A stretch of DNA of 64,000 bases, from contig CADBCC010000003.1 of the NCBI GenBank assembly GCA_902793125.1, positions 76,287 to 140,286 on the forward strand, in the 5' to 3' direction. The position numbers and the translations under genes are program-made. This document shows, piece after piece, positions 7,487 through 15,460 of this stretch. Under the pieces are notes generated by a model. It was not told where the DNA came from. It searched no databases and saw only the letters and a program-made list of their open reading frames with translations. The DNA is from an uncultured Ruminococcus sp. (GTDB lineage: Bacteria > Bacillota > Clostridia > Oscillospirales > Acutalibacteraceae). Every line of letters begins with the position of its first letter. The first letter of the stretch is position 1.

Positions 7487-8680
7487 TTACCCTTCACGAT
7501 GGAGCCGGAATTTTACCGAACGTTTAAGGTAATCAAGGTAATGTTCGTCGCGGCACATAGCTTTGCCCGGGGTGTCGGACAGTTTAGCGACAGGTCTTCC
7601 GTTTACGTACTGGAGCTTTATTACAATATTAAGCGGCGTTTCGCTTGTATCATTCGAACAGAATGTTCCGATTCCGAACGAAACTTTTATTCTGTCTTTA
7701 AAATAGTCGCAGAGCTTCTGAGCGCGGTCGAAATCAAGGCTGTCGCTGAACAGGAGAAGTTTTGTTTTCGGATCAACATTAAAACTTTCGTAATGCTTAA
7801 TCAGTTTTTCGCCCCACTCATACGGGTCTCCGCTGTCGTGGCGTACACCCGAATAGTTATTTACCATTGAGCGGTTAAAGTCCATTAAGAAAAGGTCGGT
7901 TGTAATTGTATCGGTAAGAGCGGTTCCGTTATCGCCCTGGTATTCGTCGTACCAGTCGCGCATAGCGTAGTAATTTGTATAGGCAAGCGGAATTTTATCA
8001 ATTCCCTGGTACATCTGCACATACTCGTGCGCGTAAGTTCCGATCGGCGTTAAGCTGTACTTTTTCGCAAGATAGACGTTCGAGGTTCCGACGCATTTAT
8101 CGGTTTCAAACGCAAGTCTTTTAACAACTTCGTCCTCCCAGTCCGCGGACAGTCTTCGGCGGCAGCCGAATTCCGCGAATTTAAAAGTATAGGTTCCGTC
8201 ATTTAAAGCTTTTATTTTTTTATCTAACTTTTTACGCGCCGAGTCAATCAGCTTTTCGTAATCGTATTTCATACGGAAGTAGACTTCGTTAATTATCTCA
8301 AGAAGATAAATTTCGAACTGCATAGCCGAGAACAGCGGTCCGTCAACAATAACATTCAGCTCTCCGTTTTCTTCACGGCTTATACTTATATAATCGCGTA
8401 TCGGACGCCAAAGGCGTAAAAACTCAACATAGTCATCTTTTATAAAACGAATTGAACGCAGATAATCAAGCTCTTCTTTTGTAAAGCTCATAGTACAAAG
8501 ATAGTCCACCTGCGCTTTTATTTCGTCAACCATTTCGTCGGTGAACACCACACCCTCGTTACGGCACTTAAAAAAATATTGACCGCAAAGTTCAGTATGT
8601 TTGTGGAAAATCACCTGGTTCATATTAAATTTATAGAGGTCTGTATCGAGCAGGGATTTCACAATCGGTTCAAGTTTCAT
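7487..8680 (-). CDS. pncB: Nicotinate phosphoribosyltransferase
   Basis: A 397-residue cytosolic enzyme joining nicotinate and PRPP to give nicotinate mononucleotide, usually with ATP. The N-terminus (LLDTDLYKFNMNQVIF) and the core (YSGVRHDSGDPYEWGEK, with the conserved His) are characteristic of the family. LLLFSDSLDFDRAQKL forms part of the phosphoribosyl-binding site. It starts 10 bp after nadE and is the last gene of a pncA-nadE-pncB salvage operon. Confidence 0.95.
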   Translation of the reverse strand: MKLEPIVKSLLDTDLYKFNMNQVIFHKHTELCGQYFFKCRNEGVVFTDEMVDEIKAQVDYLCTMSFTKEELDYLRSIRFIKDDYVEFLRLWRPIRDYISISREENGELNVIVDGPLFSAMQFEIYLLEIINEVYFRMKYDYEKLIDSARKKLDKKIKALNDGTYTFKFAEFGCRRRLSADWEDEVVKRLAFETDKCVGTSNVYLAKKYSLTPIGTYAHEYVQMYQGIDKIPLAYTNYYAMRDWYDEYQGDNGTALTDTITTDLFLMDFNRSMVNNYSGVRHDSGDPYEWGEKLIKHYESFNVDPKTKLLLFSDSLDFDRAQKLCDYFKDRIKVSFGIGTFCSNDTSETPLNIVIKLQYVNGRPVAKLSDTPGKAMCRDEHYLDYLKRSVKFRLHREG

Positions 8681-8690
8681 AAACTTCTCC

Positions 8691-9416
8691 TTAAATATCA
8701 GGTTTAAACGAAGGCATAAGCTCGAGCTTAAACAGATTCATTTTATGCAGGCGGTCGATTTTTTCTTTGCTTTCGGCGTTTTCAATTTCGCCCGTACGAA
8801 TATAGCGGTCGAGCTCCGCATAGGTAAATCCGAGTTTTTCTTCATCGGTTTTTCCGCAAAGACCGTCGGTCGGAACTTTATCGACAAGTTCTCCCGGCAA
8901 ACCTAAAATACGACCTATCTGTTTCATTTCGTCAACAGTTATGTTTGAACAGGGGCTGAAATCTCCGACGCTGTCGCCGTAACGGGTAGAGTAACCTACC
9001 CAATCCTCGGAAAGATTGCAGGTGTTGGCGACTCTTCCGTTATTGCTCTGGGAAACCGCGTACAAAGTCGACATACGGATTCTCGGCGGAAGGTTGGTAA
9101 CGCTTTGCTCGCTGAGCTCAAAAGGAAGATTTTTAACAAGCCCGTCGACCGCGTCCTTAATATTTACTATATAATGCTTTATTTTAAGGAAATCAACCAG
9201 CAAAAGCGCTTTGTCGATATCCGCCTGCTCTCCGCAGGGCATAAGAACTCCGATAACCCTGTCTCTGCCTAGCGCTTCTACGCAGAGAGCAGCTACGATT
9301 GAGCTGTCTTTTCCTCCCGATATTCCAACTATAGCGTTGCAGTCTTTACCGTTTTTCTCAAAAAAATCTCTTATCCAGTTTACACATTCGTTTTTTACTT
9401 TTTCAGCGTTAAACAT
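8691..9416 (-). CDS. nadE: NAD synthetase, ammonia-dependent
   Basis: A 241-residue short-form NadE that amidates nicotinate adenine dinucleotide to NAD+. The PP-loop (GISGGKDSSIVAAL, ~31-44) binds ATP, and NLSEDWVGYSTRYGDSVGDFSP is the conserved dinucleotide- and ammonia-site segment. No glutaminase domain is fused, so ammonia is the likely nitrogen donor. It lies between pncA (39-bp gap) and pncB (10-bp gap). The NadD adenylyltransferase needed between PncB and NadE is not in this window. Confidence 0.95.
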   Translation of the reverse strand: MFNAEKVKNECVNWIRDFFEKNGKDCNAIVGISGGKDSSIVAALCVEALGRDRVIGVLMPCGEQADIDKALLLVDFLKIKHYIVNIKDAVDGLVKNLPFELSEQSVTNLPPRIRMSTLYAVSQSNNGRVANTCNLSEDWVGYSTRYGDSVGDFSPCSNITVDEMKQIGRILGLPGELVDKVPTDGLCGKTDEEKLGFTYAELDRYIRTGEIENAESKEKIDRLHKMNLFKLELMPSFKPDI

Positions 9417-9455
9417 ATTTTATTCCTTTCTTATACCGCTTTTAAATAACTGATA

Positions 9456-9977
9456 TTATATAATTATCTGGCAGCTTTTCATTGTCGCGATTGCGGCTGC
9501 GTGCGCTTCGGGTGAAACTCCCGCGCAGCATTTTTCATCAACTGAGATTTCATTTTCGGGGAAGTTCGCTTTAATTAACAGCGCGTTGCTTACTACGCAG
9601 ATATCGGTACAAAGACCTATAAGCTCTACCGAAAACTCTTCGCCCTTTGCAGCAGACTTAATAAGATTCGGAAGGTCAACCGAGCCGAAAGTATTCTTTT
9701 CAACCGCGGTATATTTTCTCTTTTCGAGCGCGGCGGCAACGGCTTTATCAAGTTCCCAGCCTTCGGTATTTTTTATACAATGCGCAACCGGGAGGTTTTT
9801 CCCCTCCATAGTATCCATATAGTTGTCATAATGCGTATCGAAAGTCACGAAAATCTCTCCGTCGAAAGACTCGATTTTTTTAACAACCCCGGGGATTATA
9901 GCGGCGGCTTCTTTTGTGCCGAGGGCGCCGTCGACAAAATCTTTTTGCATATCAACTACAATTAAAAACTTTTTCAT
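9456..9977 (-). CDS. pncA: Nicotinamidase-like isochorismatase family hydrolase
   Basis: A 173-residue cysteine hydrolase. ATG 9977 follows AGGAGATGAAAAT. The family triad is visible as D9 (VVDMQKDF), K94 (VEKNTF) and C127 (GLCTDICV). Metal-ligand residues are likely in the FDTHYDNY segment. Placed first in an operon with nadE and pncB, it most likely deamidates nicotinamide to nicotinate, the entry step of the same pathway. Other isochorismatase-type activities cannot be excluded by sequence alone. Confidence 0.88.
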   Translation of the reverse strand: MKKFLIVVDMQKDFVDGALGTKEAAAIIPGVVKKIESFDGEIFVTFDTHYDNYMDTMEGKNLPVAHCIKNTEGWELDKAVAAALEKRKYTAVEKNTFGSVDLPNLIKSAAKGEEFSVELIGLCTDICVVSNALLIKANFPENEISVDEKCCAGVSPEAHAAAIATMKSCQIII

Positions 9978-10122
9978 ATTTTCATCTCCTGACATACAAT
10001 TTTATTTTAACATTAATTTCATATTTATACAACAATTTCAAGCATTTTTGCACGTAAATTATTACGACTAAAACCTCTTCGTACTTTAAAATAAAAGTAT
10101 TTTCCGCTATTAAAATTATATA

Positions 10123-10151
10123 TTGAAAATAATTATATTCTATGGTATATT
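10123..10151 (+). promoter_or_regulatory. Sigma-70 type promoter
   Basis: TTGAAA, a 17-bp spacer and TATATT end 31 bp before the start codon of the DUF2079 gene. Confidence 0.6.
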
Positions 10152-10182
10152 AATTATGTATGCACTTGTAAGGAGGAAAAAT

Positions 10183-12174
10183 ATGAGTTCCAAAAATACA
10201 ACCGCCGCCGAAGAAGCAAAAGCAAATTTGACTTCCGGCGAAAAAAACAAGGATAAAAAAATTTCGGATTCAAAAAAATCAGAAAAGAAAAAGGATAAAA
10301 CTTCCGAAAAGAAAACCTCAAAGAAAAAAGAGAACTCTTCCGAAGAAGAAAAATCCAAAGTTTCTTTTAAAACACGTGTAACCGAATTTTGCACAAAAGC
10401 CAACTCTACTATGAAAGAATGGCATTTAACCCCGGACAGGCTTTTCGCCGCGTTAATAGCCGCGTTTATGTCGTCTTACATTGTTCAGATGCTGGGTAAC
10501 GGAAAATTTTATGAGCTGAAATCTTATTACGCTTCAATTAAATTTCCTGTTTTCTGGATTACGGCTCTTGTTGTTTTCAGCGTCGCGTGCCTGATTACTT
10601 ATAAAAAGAAAATCCCGACTCTGATTCCGAGGCTTCTGCTTATAACCACCGTCATTCTCTCGTGTCTGCTTGCGGGAAATATGGTTCAAGCGGACGTCTA
10701 CTTTAATATCGGAATCGCCCTTGTGGACTTTATCATAATTACCTGGCTTGTAAAAAAAGACAAGCTCGGTATAGACGCAATTAAAATCAGCGATAAAACC
10801 TGTCTTGTTACCGCGATAGTTCTCTTCGCCGCAACAGCGGGAGTATTCGGTTTTATTACATCATTGCGTTATCTCGGATTTATGAATTCAACATTTGACT
10901 TCGGTATTTTTGCCCAGATGTTTGAATATATGGCTAATACGGGCCTTCCTCTTACTACTGTTGAGCGAAGCGAGCTTATGTCGCATTTCGGCGTGCATTT
11001 CTCTCCGTTCTTCTACCTGCTTTTACCCGGATACTTTATTTTCAGAACTCCGATTTATCTTGTTGTCATCCAGGCGATTTTCGTTGCTTTGGGTGTAATT
11101 CCGACCTATCTTATCTGTAAAAAGTTAGGCTTTTCGAACAAGATGACTTTAGCGTTTGAGTTTATTTACGCTTTTTATCCCTGTCTTTTTAACGGATGTT
11201 TCTATGATTTCCACGAAAATAAATTCTTAACAGTCGTAATACTTTTCCTTTTCTACTTTATACTTTGCGACAACACGATTATGATAACGGTGTTCTCGGC
11301 AACCCTTCTTTCAATTAAAGAGGATTCGGCGATTTATCTTTTCGCGATTGCGCTGTTTATAATAATCAACCGCAAAAAATACCTGCTCGGGAGTCTTATG
11401 ATTGTATTTACTTTGGTCTATTTCGTCTGTGCTCAGAATATTATTTCCGAACTCGGAAAAGACGGCGTTATGATGTGGAGACTTTCGGATTACTTCGTAA
11501 ACGGGGAGCAGAGCTTCTTCTCGGTAATAAAGAGTATTTTCTTCGACGCGGGATTCCTGTTAAAGCAGATGTTTACCGCGGATAAATTCCCGTTTATTGT
11601 ATGGATGCTTTTACCGTGTATGTTTGCTCCGTTCATAAGCAAAAAGATTTCTCCGCTTGTTTTACTTCTGCCTATGCTTCCGATTAACCTTATGCAGAGC
11701 TGGCAGTATCAGTTCAACATCGACTTCCAGTACACTTACGGTATCGCGGCGCTTATAATTATCGCGACACTTATTACCGTTAACAAACTTTCTCCCGAAA
11801 GGAAAAAGCTGGTTGTTGTTATGTCGCTTTGCACCTGCGCTGTTATGAGTGTTTCGTTATCATGGATTAAAATCAACCATAACTTCGGCTACTACAACTC
11901 AACTAAAGCAAATTACAGCAGTATGGAGAAACTTCTCTCCACAATCCCCACGGACGCTACGGTAACTTCATACCACAGAATTATGCCCCACCTTTACACT
12001 ATAAAGGAAATCTACACCTACCCCGATACAAGACGGGCTTCTACACAAACCGATTACTACGTTATAGATACACGTGACCAGCAGAACGCCGCGGCGATGA
12101 AAACCGTTATGAATAACCAGTATAAATTACAAGGCAGCGCGGGCTGTATTGAGCTTTACAAAAAGAATAAATAA
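10183..12174 (+). CDS. DUF2079 polytopic membrane protein
   Basis: A 663-residue protein starting at ATG 10183, after AAGGAGG. The first ~85 residues are cytoplasmic and extremely Lys/Glu/Ser-rich. About eleven to thirteen membrane segments follow. The conserved block FDFGIFAQMFEYMANTG with SHFGVHFSPFFYLLLP and FHENK is the signature of DUF2079, whose fold resembles GT-C glycosyltransferases. The D-x-G-I acidic residue near the end of an early membrane segment would fit a lipid-linked sugar transferase site. The substrate is unknown and there are no glycan genes adjacent. The charged N-terminal extension is not typical of the family. Confidence 0.85.
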   Translation: MSSKNTTAAEEAKANLTSGEKNKDKKISDSKKSEKKKDKTSEKKTSKKKENSSEEEKSKVSFKTRVTEFCTKANSTMKEWHLTPDRLFAALIAAFMSSYIVQMLGNGKFYELKSYYASIKFPVFWITALVVFSVACLITYKKKIPTLIPRLLLITTVILSCLLAGNMVQADVYFNIGIALVDFIIITWLVKKDKLGIDAIKISDKTCLVTAIVLFAATAGVFGFITSLRYLGFMNSTFDFGIFAQMFEYMANTGLPLTTVERSELMSHFGVHFSPFFYLLLPGYFIFRTPIYLVVIQAIFVALGVIPTYLICKKLGFSNKMTLAFEFIYAFYPCLFNGCFYDFHENKFLTVVILFLFYFILCDNTIMITVFSATLLSIKEDSAIYLFAIALFIIINRKKYLLGSLMIVFTLVYFVCAQNIISELGKDGVMMWRLSDYFVNGEQSFFSVIKSIFFDAGFLLKQMFTADKFPFIVWMLLPCMFAPFISKKISPLVLLLPMLPINLMQSWQYQFNIDFQYTYGIAALIIIATLITVNKLSPERKKLVVVMSLCTCAVMSVSLSWIKINHNFGYYNSTKANYSSMEKLLSTIPTDATVTSYHRIMPHLYTIKEIYTYPDTRRASTQTDYYVIDTRDQQNAAAMKTVMNNQYKLQGSAGCIELYKKNK

Positions 12175-12188
12175 TTACAAATAATTAA

Positions 12189-12212
12189 GGGAGCCTGTTC
12201 GGCTCCCTTTTC
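12189..12212 (+). terminator. Rho-independent terminator
   Basis: GGGAGCC-TGTT-CGGCTCCC followed by TTTTC, between the convergent DUF2079 and asparagine synthetase genes. Confidence 0.85.
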
Positions 12213-12221
12213 TTATATCTT

Positions 12222-13748
12222 TTAAAATTTTAAATCGTACCAGAGCAGGAACGCGTAAATCGCGTAGATTCTTCCCCAGAACTTTTCTTCGCCGAGAATA
12301 AAACTTTCCCAAAGCTTTTTAAGCTCAGCTTGGTTAAAGAATTTCTTCGAGGTTTCGCCGAAGAATTTTTCTTCAATCTGTTTATTAAAACGTTCATCCG
12401 AAAGCCACTTGCGCACAGGTACGGGGAATCCGACTTTCTTTCTGAACGCGACTTCGTCGGGAAGAACTGAGCTCGCCGCTTTTCGGAATACGTATTTATT
12501 CTGGTCGTTCATAAACTTGTACTCAGCGGGAATTTTGCTCGCGATATTAAACAGTCTTAAATCGCTGAACGGTGTATGCAGTTCAACTCCGCAGGCGGTG
12601 CTTGTGCGGTCGGTATTAAGATAAATATCACCCTCAAGCCAAAGAGATATATCAATATAAAGCTTCTGCGCGAGCGGGTCTTTTCCCTGAACCTCGTCCC
12701 ATAGAGGAGCTACGGGGTCAACCGCTTTTACGCTGTCGTCGAAGTCAAGCATAAGCGACTTTACATATTCCTCGGACATAATGTGGGAACAGGTAAGGTA
12801 GGTCCATTCTTTCGGGATAACACGGCTGTGGGCGTTATAACCGCCGAAGAACTCATCGATTCCCTCGCCTGAATATACAACCTCAGAATGTTCCCTTACA
12901 GCCTTGCAGCCGATTGAAAACGCGACCGCGGAAGCATCGCCCAAAGGCTGGCCCATTTTATCAATAACCGTGGGAATACGCTCGAAGTATTCCTCGGGAG
13001 TTATCATCTTAACGCGGAAACCTTTTCCCAAAACCTCGGCGGTTTTTTTCGCAAGTCCCGATTCGTCGAATCCCGCTTCGCCGTAGCCTACGGTATTCGC
13101 GCAGACAGCGTCGCTTGCCGCTAAAAGATAGGAAGAATCAACTCCGCCCGAAAGGAAAGATTCTTTGTAGGGAAGTTCCTTATCGGCGCGTTCTTCCGAA
13201 AGTATTTCCTTTACAACGTCCTCAATTTCAGTCGCGAATTCATCAACCGATTTAGAGTTATCGGGCTCAAACATCGGCTTAAAATAGCGGTGCAGAGTAA
13301 CGTTTTTTCCGTCCCACTCGGCGTAATGGCCGGGCTGCAGTTTATAGACGTTCTCGTAAAAAGTTTCTCTTCCGATAGGATAACCGTAGAAAAGGTACTG
13401 CTGGAGCATACGTTTATTTATTTTCTTCTTAAAACGGGAGTCCGAAACAATCTCGTCAATATCTCCCGAACATAGAAACTCCCCGTCAACCACGGAATAA
13501 AACATCTGCTTCTGGCCGACCTGGTCTCTTATACAGTAAAGTTTGTTTTGGGCTTTATCAAACAGAGAGATGGCAAACATTCCGTAAATATGCTCAACCA
13601 TTTTTAGATTCCATTTTTCGTAAGCCTTTTTCAAAATTTCTTCTTCGCGCTCTTTACGGCTGAGCGGAAGTTTAATTCCAAGCTCTGCGCACAGTTTTTC
13701 CCAGTTGCGGATATAACCGCTGAAATAGCGTACAGTTACATTATTCAT
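12222..13748 (-). CDS. Asparagine synthetase-like protein with degenerate glutaminase domain
   Basis: A 508-residue protein. The C-terminal two-thirds is a normal asparagine synthetase domain: PP-loop FLSGGVDSSYLLAA, then YSGEGIDEFFGGY, and the ending RKKVGFPVPVRKWL. The N-terminal part keeps later glutaminase strands (YGMFAISLFDKAQNKLYCIRDQVGQKQMFY). It begins MNNVTVRYFSG, without the Met-Cys-Gly start whose Cys2 is the glutaminase nucleophile. No upstream start with good spacing restores it: GTG 13757 adds only MNY. The enzyme should therefore use free ammonia or another donor, or amidate a different carboxylate. The start is set by GAGG eight bases upstream of ATG 13748. Confidence 0.85.
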   Translation of the reverse strand: MNNVTVRYFSGYIRNWEKLCAELGIKLPLSRKEREEEILKKAYEKWNLKMVEHIYGMFAISLFDKAQNKLYCIRDQVGQKQMFYSVVDGEFLCSGDIDEIVSDSRFKKKINKRMLQQYLFYGYPIGRETFYENVYKLQPGHYAEWDGKNVTLHRYFKPMFEPDNSKSVDEFATEIEDVVKEILSEERADKELPYKESFLSGGVDSSYLLAASDAVCANTVGYGEAGFDESGLAKKTAEVLGKGFRVKMITPEEYFERIPTVIDKMGQPLGDASAVAFSIGCKAVREHSEVVYSGEGIDEFFGGYNAHSRVIPKEWTYLTCSHIMSEEYVKSLMLDFDDSVKAVDPVAPLWDEVQGKDPLAQKLYIDISLWLEGDIYLNTDRTSTACGVELHTPFSDLRLFNIASKIPAEYKFMNDQNKYVFRKAASSVLPDEVAFRKKVGFPVPVRKWLSDERFNKQIEEKFFGETSKKFFNQAELKKLWESFILGEEKFWGRIYAIYAFLLWYDLKF

Positions 13749-13855
13749 ATAATTCACCTCGCGTCGGATTATGTTGAAATTATAACATTTTGGTAATGCA
13801 TAGTCAATTGCTTACGTTATCCAAAGAAATGACAAAATTGTATATAAATGTCCGA

Positions 13856-13884
13856 TTGATATTTAAGATACAATGTGGTATAAT
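13856..13884 (+). promoter_or_regulatory. Sigma-70 type promoter
   Basis: TTGATA, a 17-bp spacer and a perfect TATAAT lie upstream of the DUF1846 gene. Confidence 0.75.
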
Positions 13885-13915
13885 TTATTTTGGTTTATTC
13901 TTAGGAGGTTTTATT

Positions 13916-15397
13916 ATGAAAATAGGGTTTGATAATAATAAATACCTGGAAACTCAATCGCAGCATATTCGTGACAGAATAGCTAAATTCGGCGATAAAC
14001 TTTATCTCGAGTTCGGCGGAAAGCTTTTCGACGATTACCACGCGTCCCGCGTATTGCCGGGATTTAAACCCGACTCGAAGCTGCAGATGCTTATGCAGCT
14101 TAAAGACGAGGCTGAGATTGTTATAGTAATAAACGCCGATCATATTGAAAAAAATAAAGTGCGCGGCGATTTAGGTATTACATACGACCTTGACGTTTTA
14201 AGACTTATTGATTTATTCAAAAGCCGCGACCTTTACGTAAACTCGGTTGTACTTACAAGATTCGCCGACCAGCCGACAGCGGTTAAATTTGAAAAACGTC
14301 TTATCAACAACGGAATAAATGTTTACCATCATTATTCAATCCCTAATTATCCTGCGGACGTTGACCTTATAGTAAGCGATAATGGATACGGTAAAAACGA
14401 ATACGTTAAAACCTCAAGGCGTCTTGTGGTAATTACAGCTCCCGGTCCGGGATCGGGCAAAATGGCGGTCTGCCTTTCACAGCTTTACCACGAGCACAAA
14501 CGCGGACTCGAAGCAGGATACGCAAAATTCGAAACCTTCCCTATTTGGAATTTACCTCTTAAACACCCTGTAAATGTAGCGTACGAAGCGGCTACGGCTG
14601 ACCTTAACGACGTAAATATGATAGACCCGTTCCACTTGGAAGCATACGGAAAAACTACAGTTAACTACAACAGAGATATCGAAATTTTCCCTGTGCTTAA
14701 TACAATGTTTGAGCAGATTTTAGGAAAATCCCCCTATAAATCACCCACCGATATGGGCGTAAATATGGCGGGTAACTGTATTTTTGACGACGAAGCGGTC
14801 TGTGAAGCGGCAAACCAGGAGATTATACGCCGTTACTACACCGCGCTGTGCAACCAGACAAAGGGAGCCGATACCGCCGAAGAAGCACAGAAAATCAGTT
14901 TCCTTATGCAGCAGAATAAGCTGAGCACTTCAGACAGACGTGTAATTGAACCCGCGCTTAAAAAAGCGGAGGAAACAGGAGCGCCCGCCGCGGCAATTGA
15001 GTTGCCCGACGGAAAAATTATTACGGGAAAAACAAGTAATCTTTTAGGCGCGTGCTCGGCGATGCTTATTAACGCTTTAAAATCCCTCGCGAATATTCCC
15101 GACGAGGTTCATGTTTTGGACGCGGCGGTAATCGAGCCGATTCAAAAGCTTAAAGTCGATAGCTTGGGCTCAAACAACCCGAGGCTTCATACGGACGAAA
15201 TTCTTATCGCGCTGTCGATGTCGGCGGTAACAAACCACTCCGCAAGGCTCGCTATGCAGCAGCTTCCGAAGCTTAAAGATACCGACGCCCACGCTACGGT
15301 AATCCTTTCCGAAACGGATAACCGAACCCTTAAAAAATTAGGAATAAGACTTACAACCGAACCTACCTACGAAACAAACAGACTTTACAGGAAATAA
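13916..15397 (+). CDS. DUF1846 family protein
   Basis: A 493-residue protein starting MKIGFDNNKYLETQSQHI after AGGAGG. The whole length fits DUF1846: an N-terminal P-loop-like fold with TAPGPGSGKMAVCLSQLYHE, the HPVNVAYEAATADLNDVNMIDPFHLEAYG block, and GVNMAGNCIFDDE. The family has an ATP-binding-like fold and is widespread in Clostridia and other anaerobes. Its reaction is not established to my knowledge. It has its own promoter and terminator. Confidence 0.92.
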   Translation: MKIGFDNNKYLETQSQHIRDRIAKFGDKLYLEFGGKLFDDYHASRVLPGFKPDSKLQMLMQLKDEAEIVIVINADHIEKNKVRGDLGITYDLDVLRLIDLFKSRDLYVNSVVLTRFADQPTAVKFEKRLINNGINVYHHYSIPNYPADVDLIVSDNGYGKNEYVKTSRRLVVITAPGPGSGKMAVCLSQLYHEHKRGLEAGYAKFETFPIWNLPLKHPVNVAYEAATADLNDVNMIDPFHLEAYGKTTVNYNRDIEIFPVLNTMFEQILGKSPYKSPTDMGVNMAGNCIFDDEAVCEAANQEIIRRYYTALCNQTKGADTAEEAQKISFLMQQNKLSTSDRRVIEPALKKAEETGAPAAAIELPDGKIITGKTSNLLGACSAMLINALKSLANIPDEVHVLDAAVIEPIQKLKVDSLGSNNPRLHTDEILIALSMSAVTNHSARLAMQQLPKLKDTDAHATVILSETDNRTLKKLGIRLTTEPTYETNRLYRK

Positions 15398-15404
15398 AAT
15401 AGTT

Positions 15405-15438
15405 ACAGACCGAGTTTTAAAAACTCGGTCTGTTTTTT
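15405..15438 (+). terminator. Rho-independent terminator
   Basis: ACAGACCGAGTTTT pairs with AAAACTCGGTCTGT and is followed by TTTTTC. It lies between convergent genes and can serve the DUF1846 gene. Confidence 0.9.
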
Positions 15439-15460
15439 CTTTCAGTTTTTAAAATATCAA

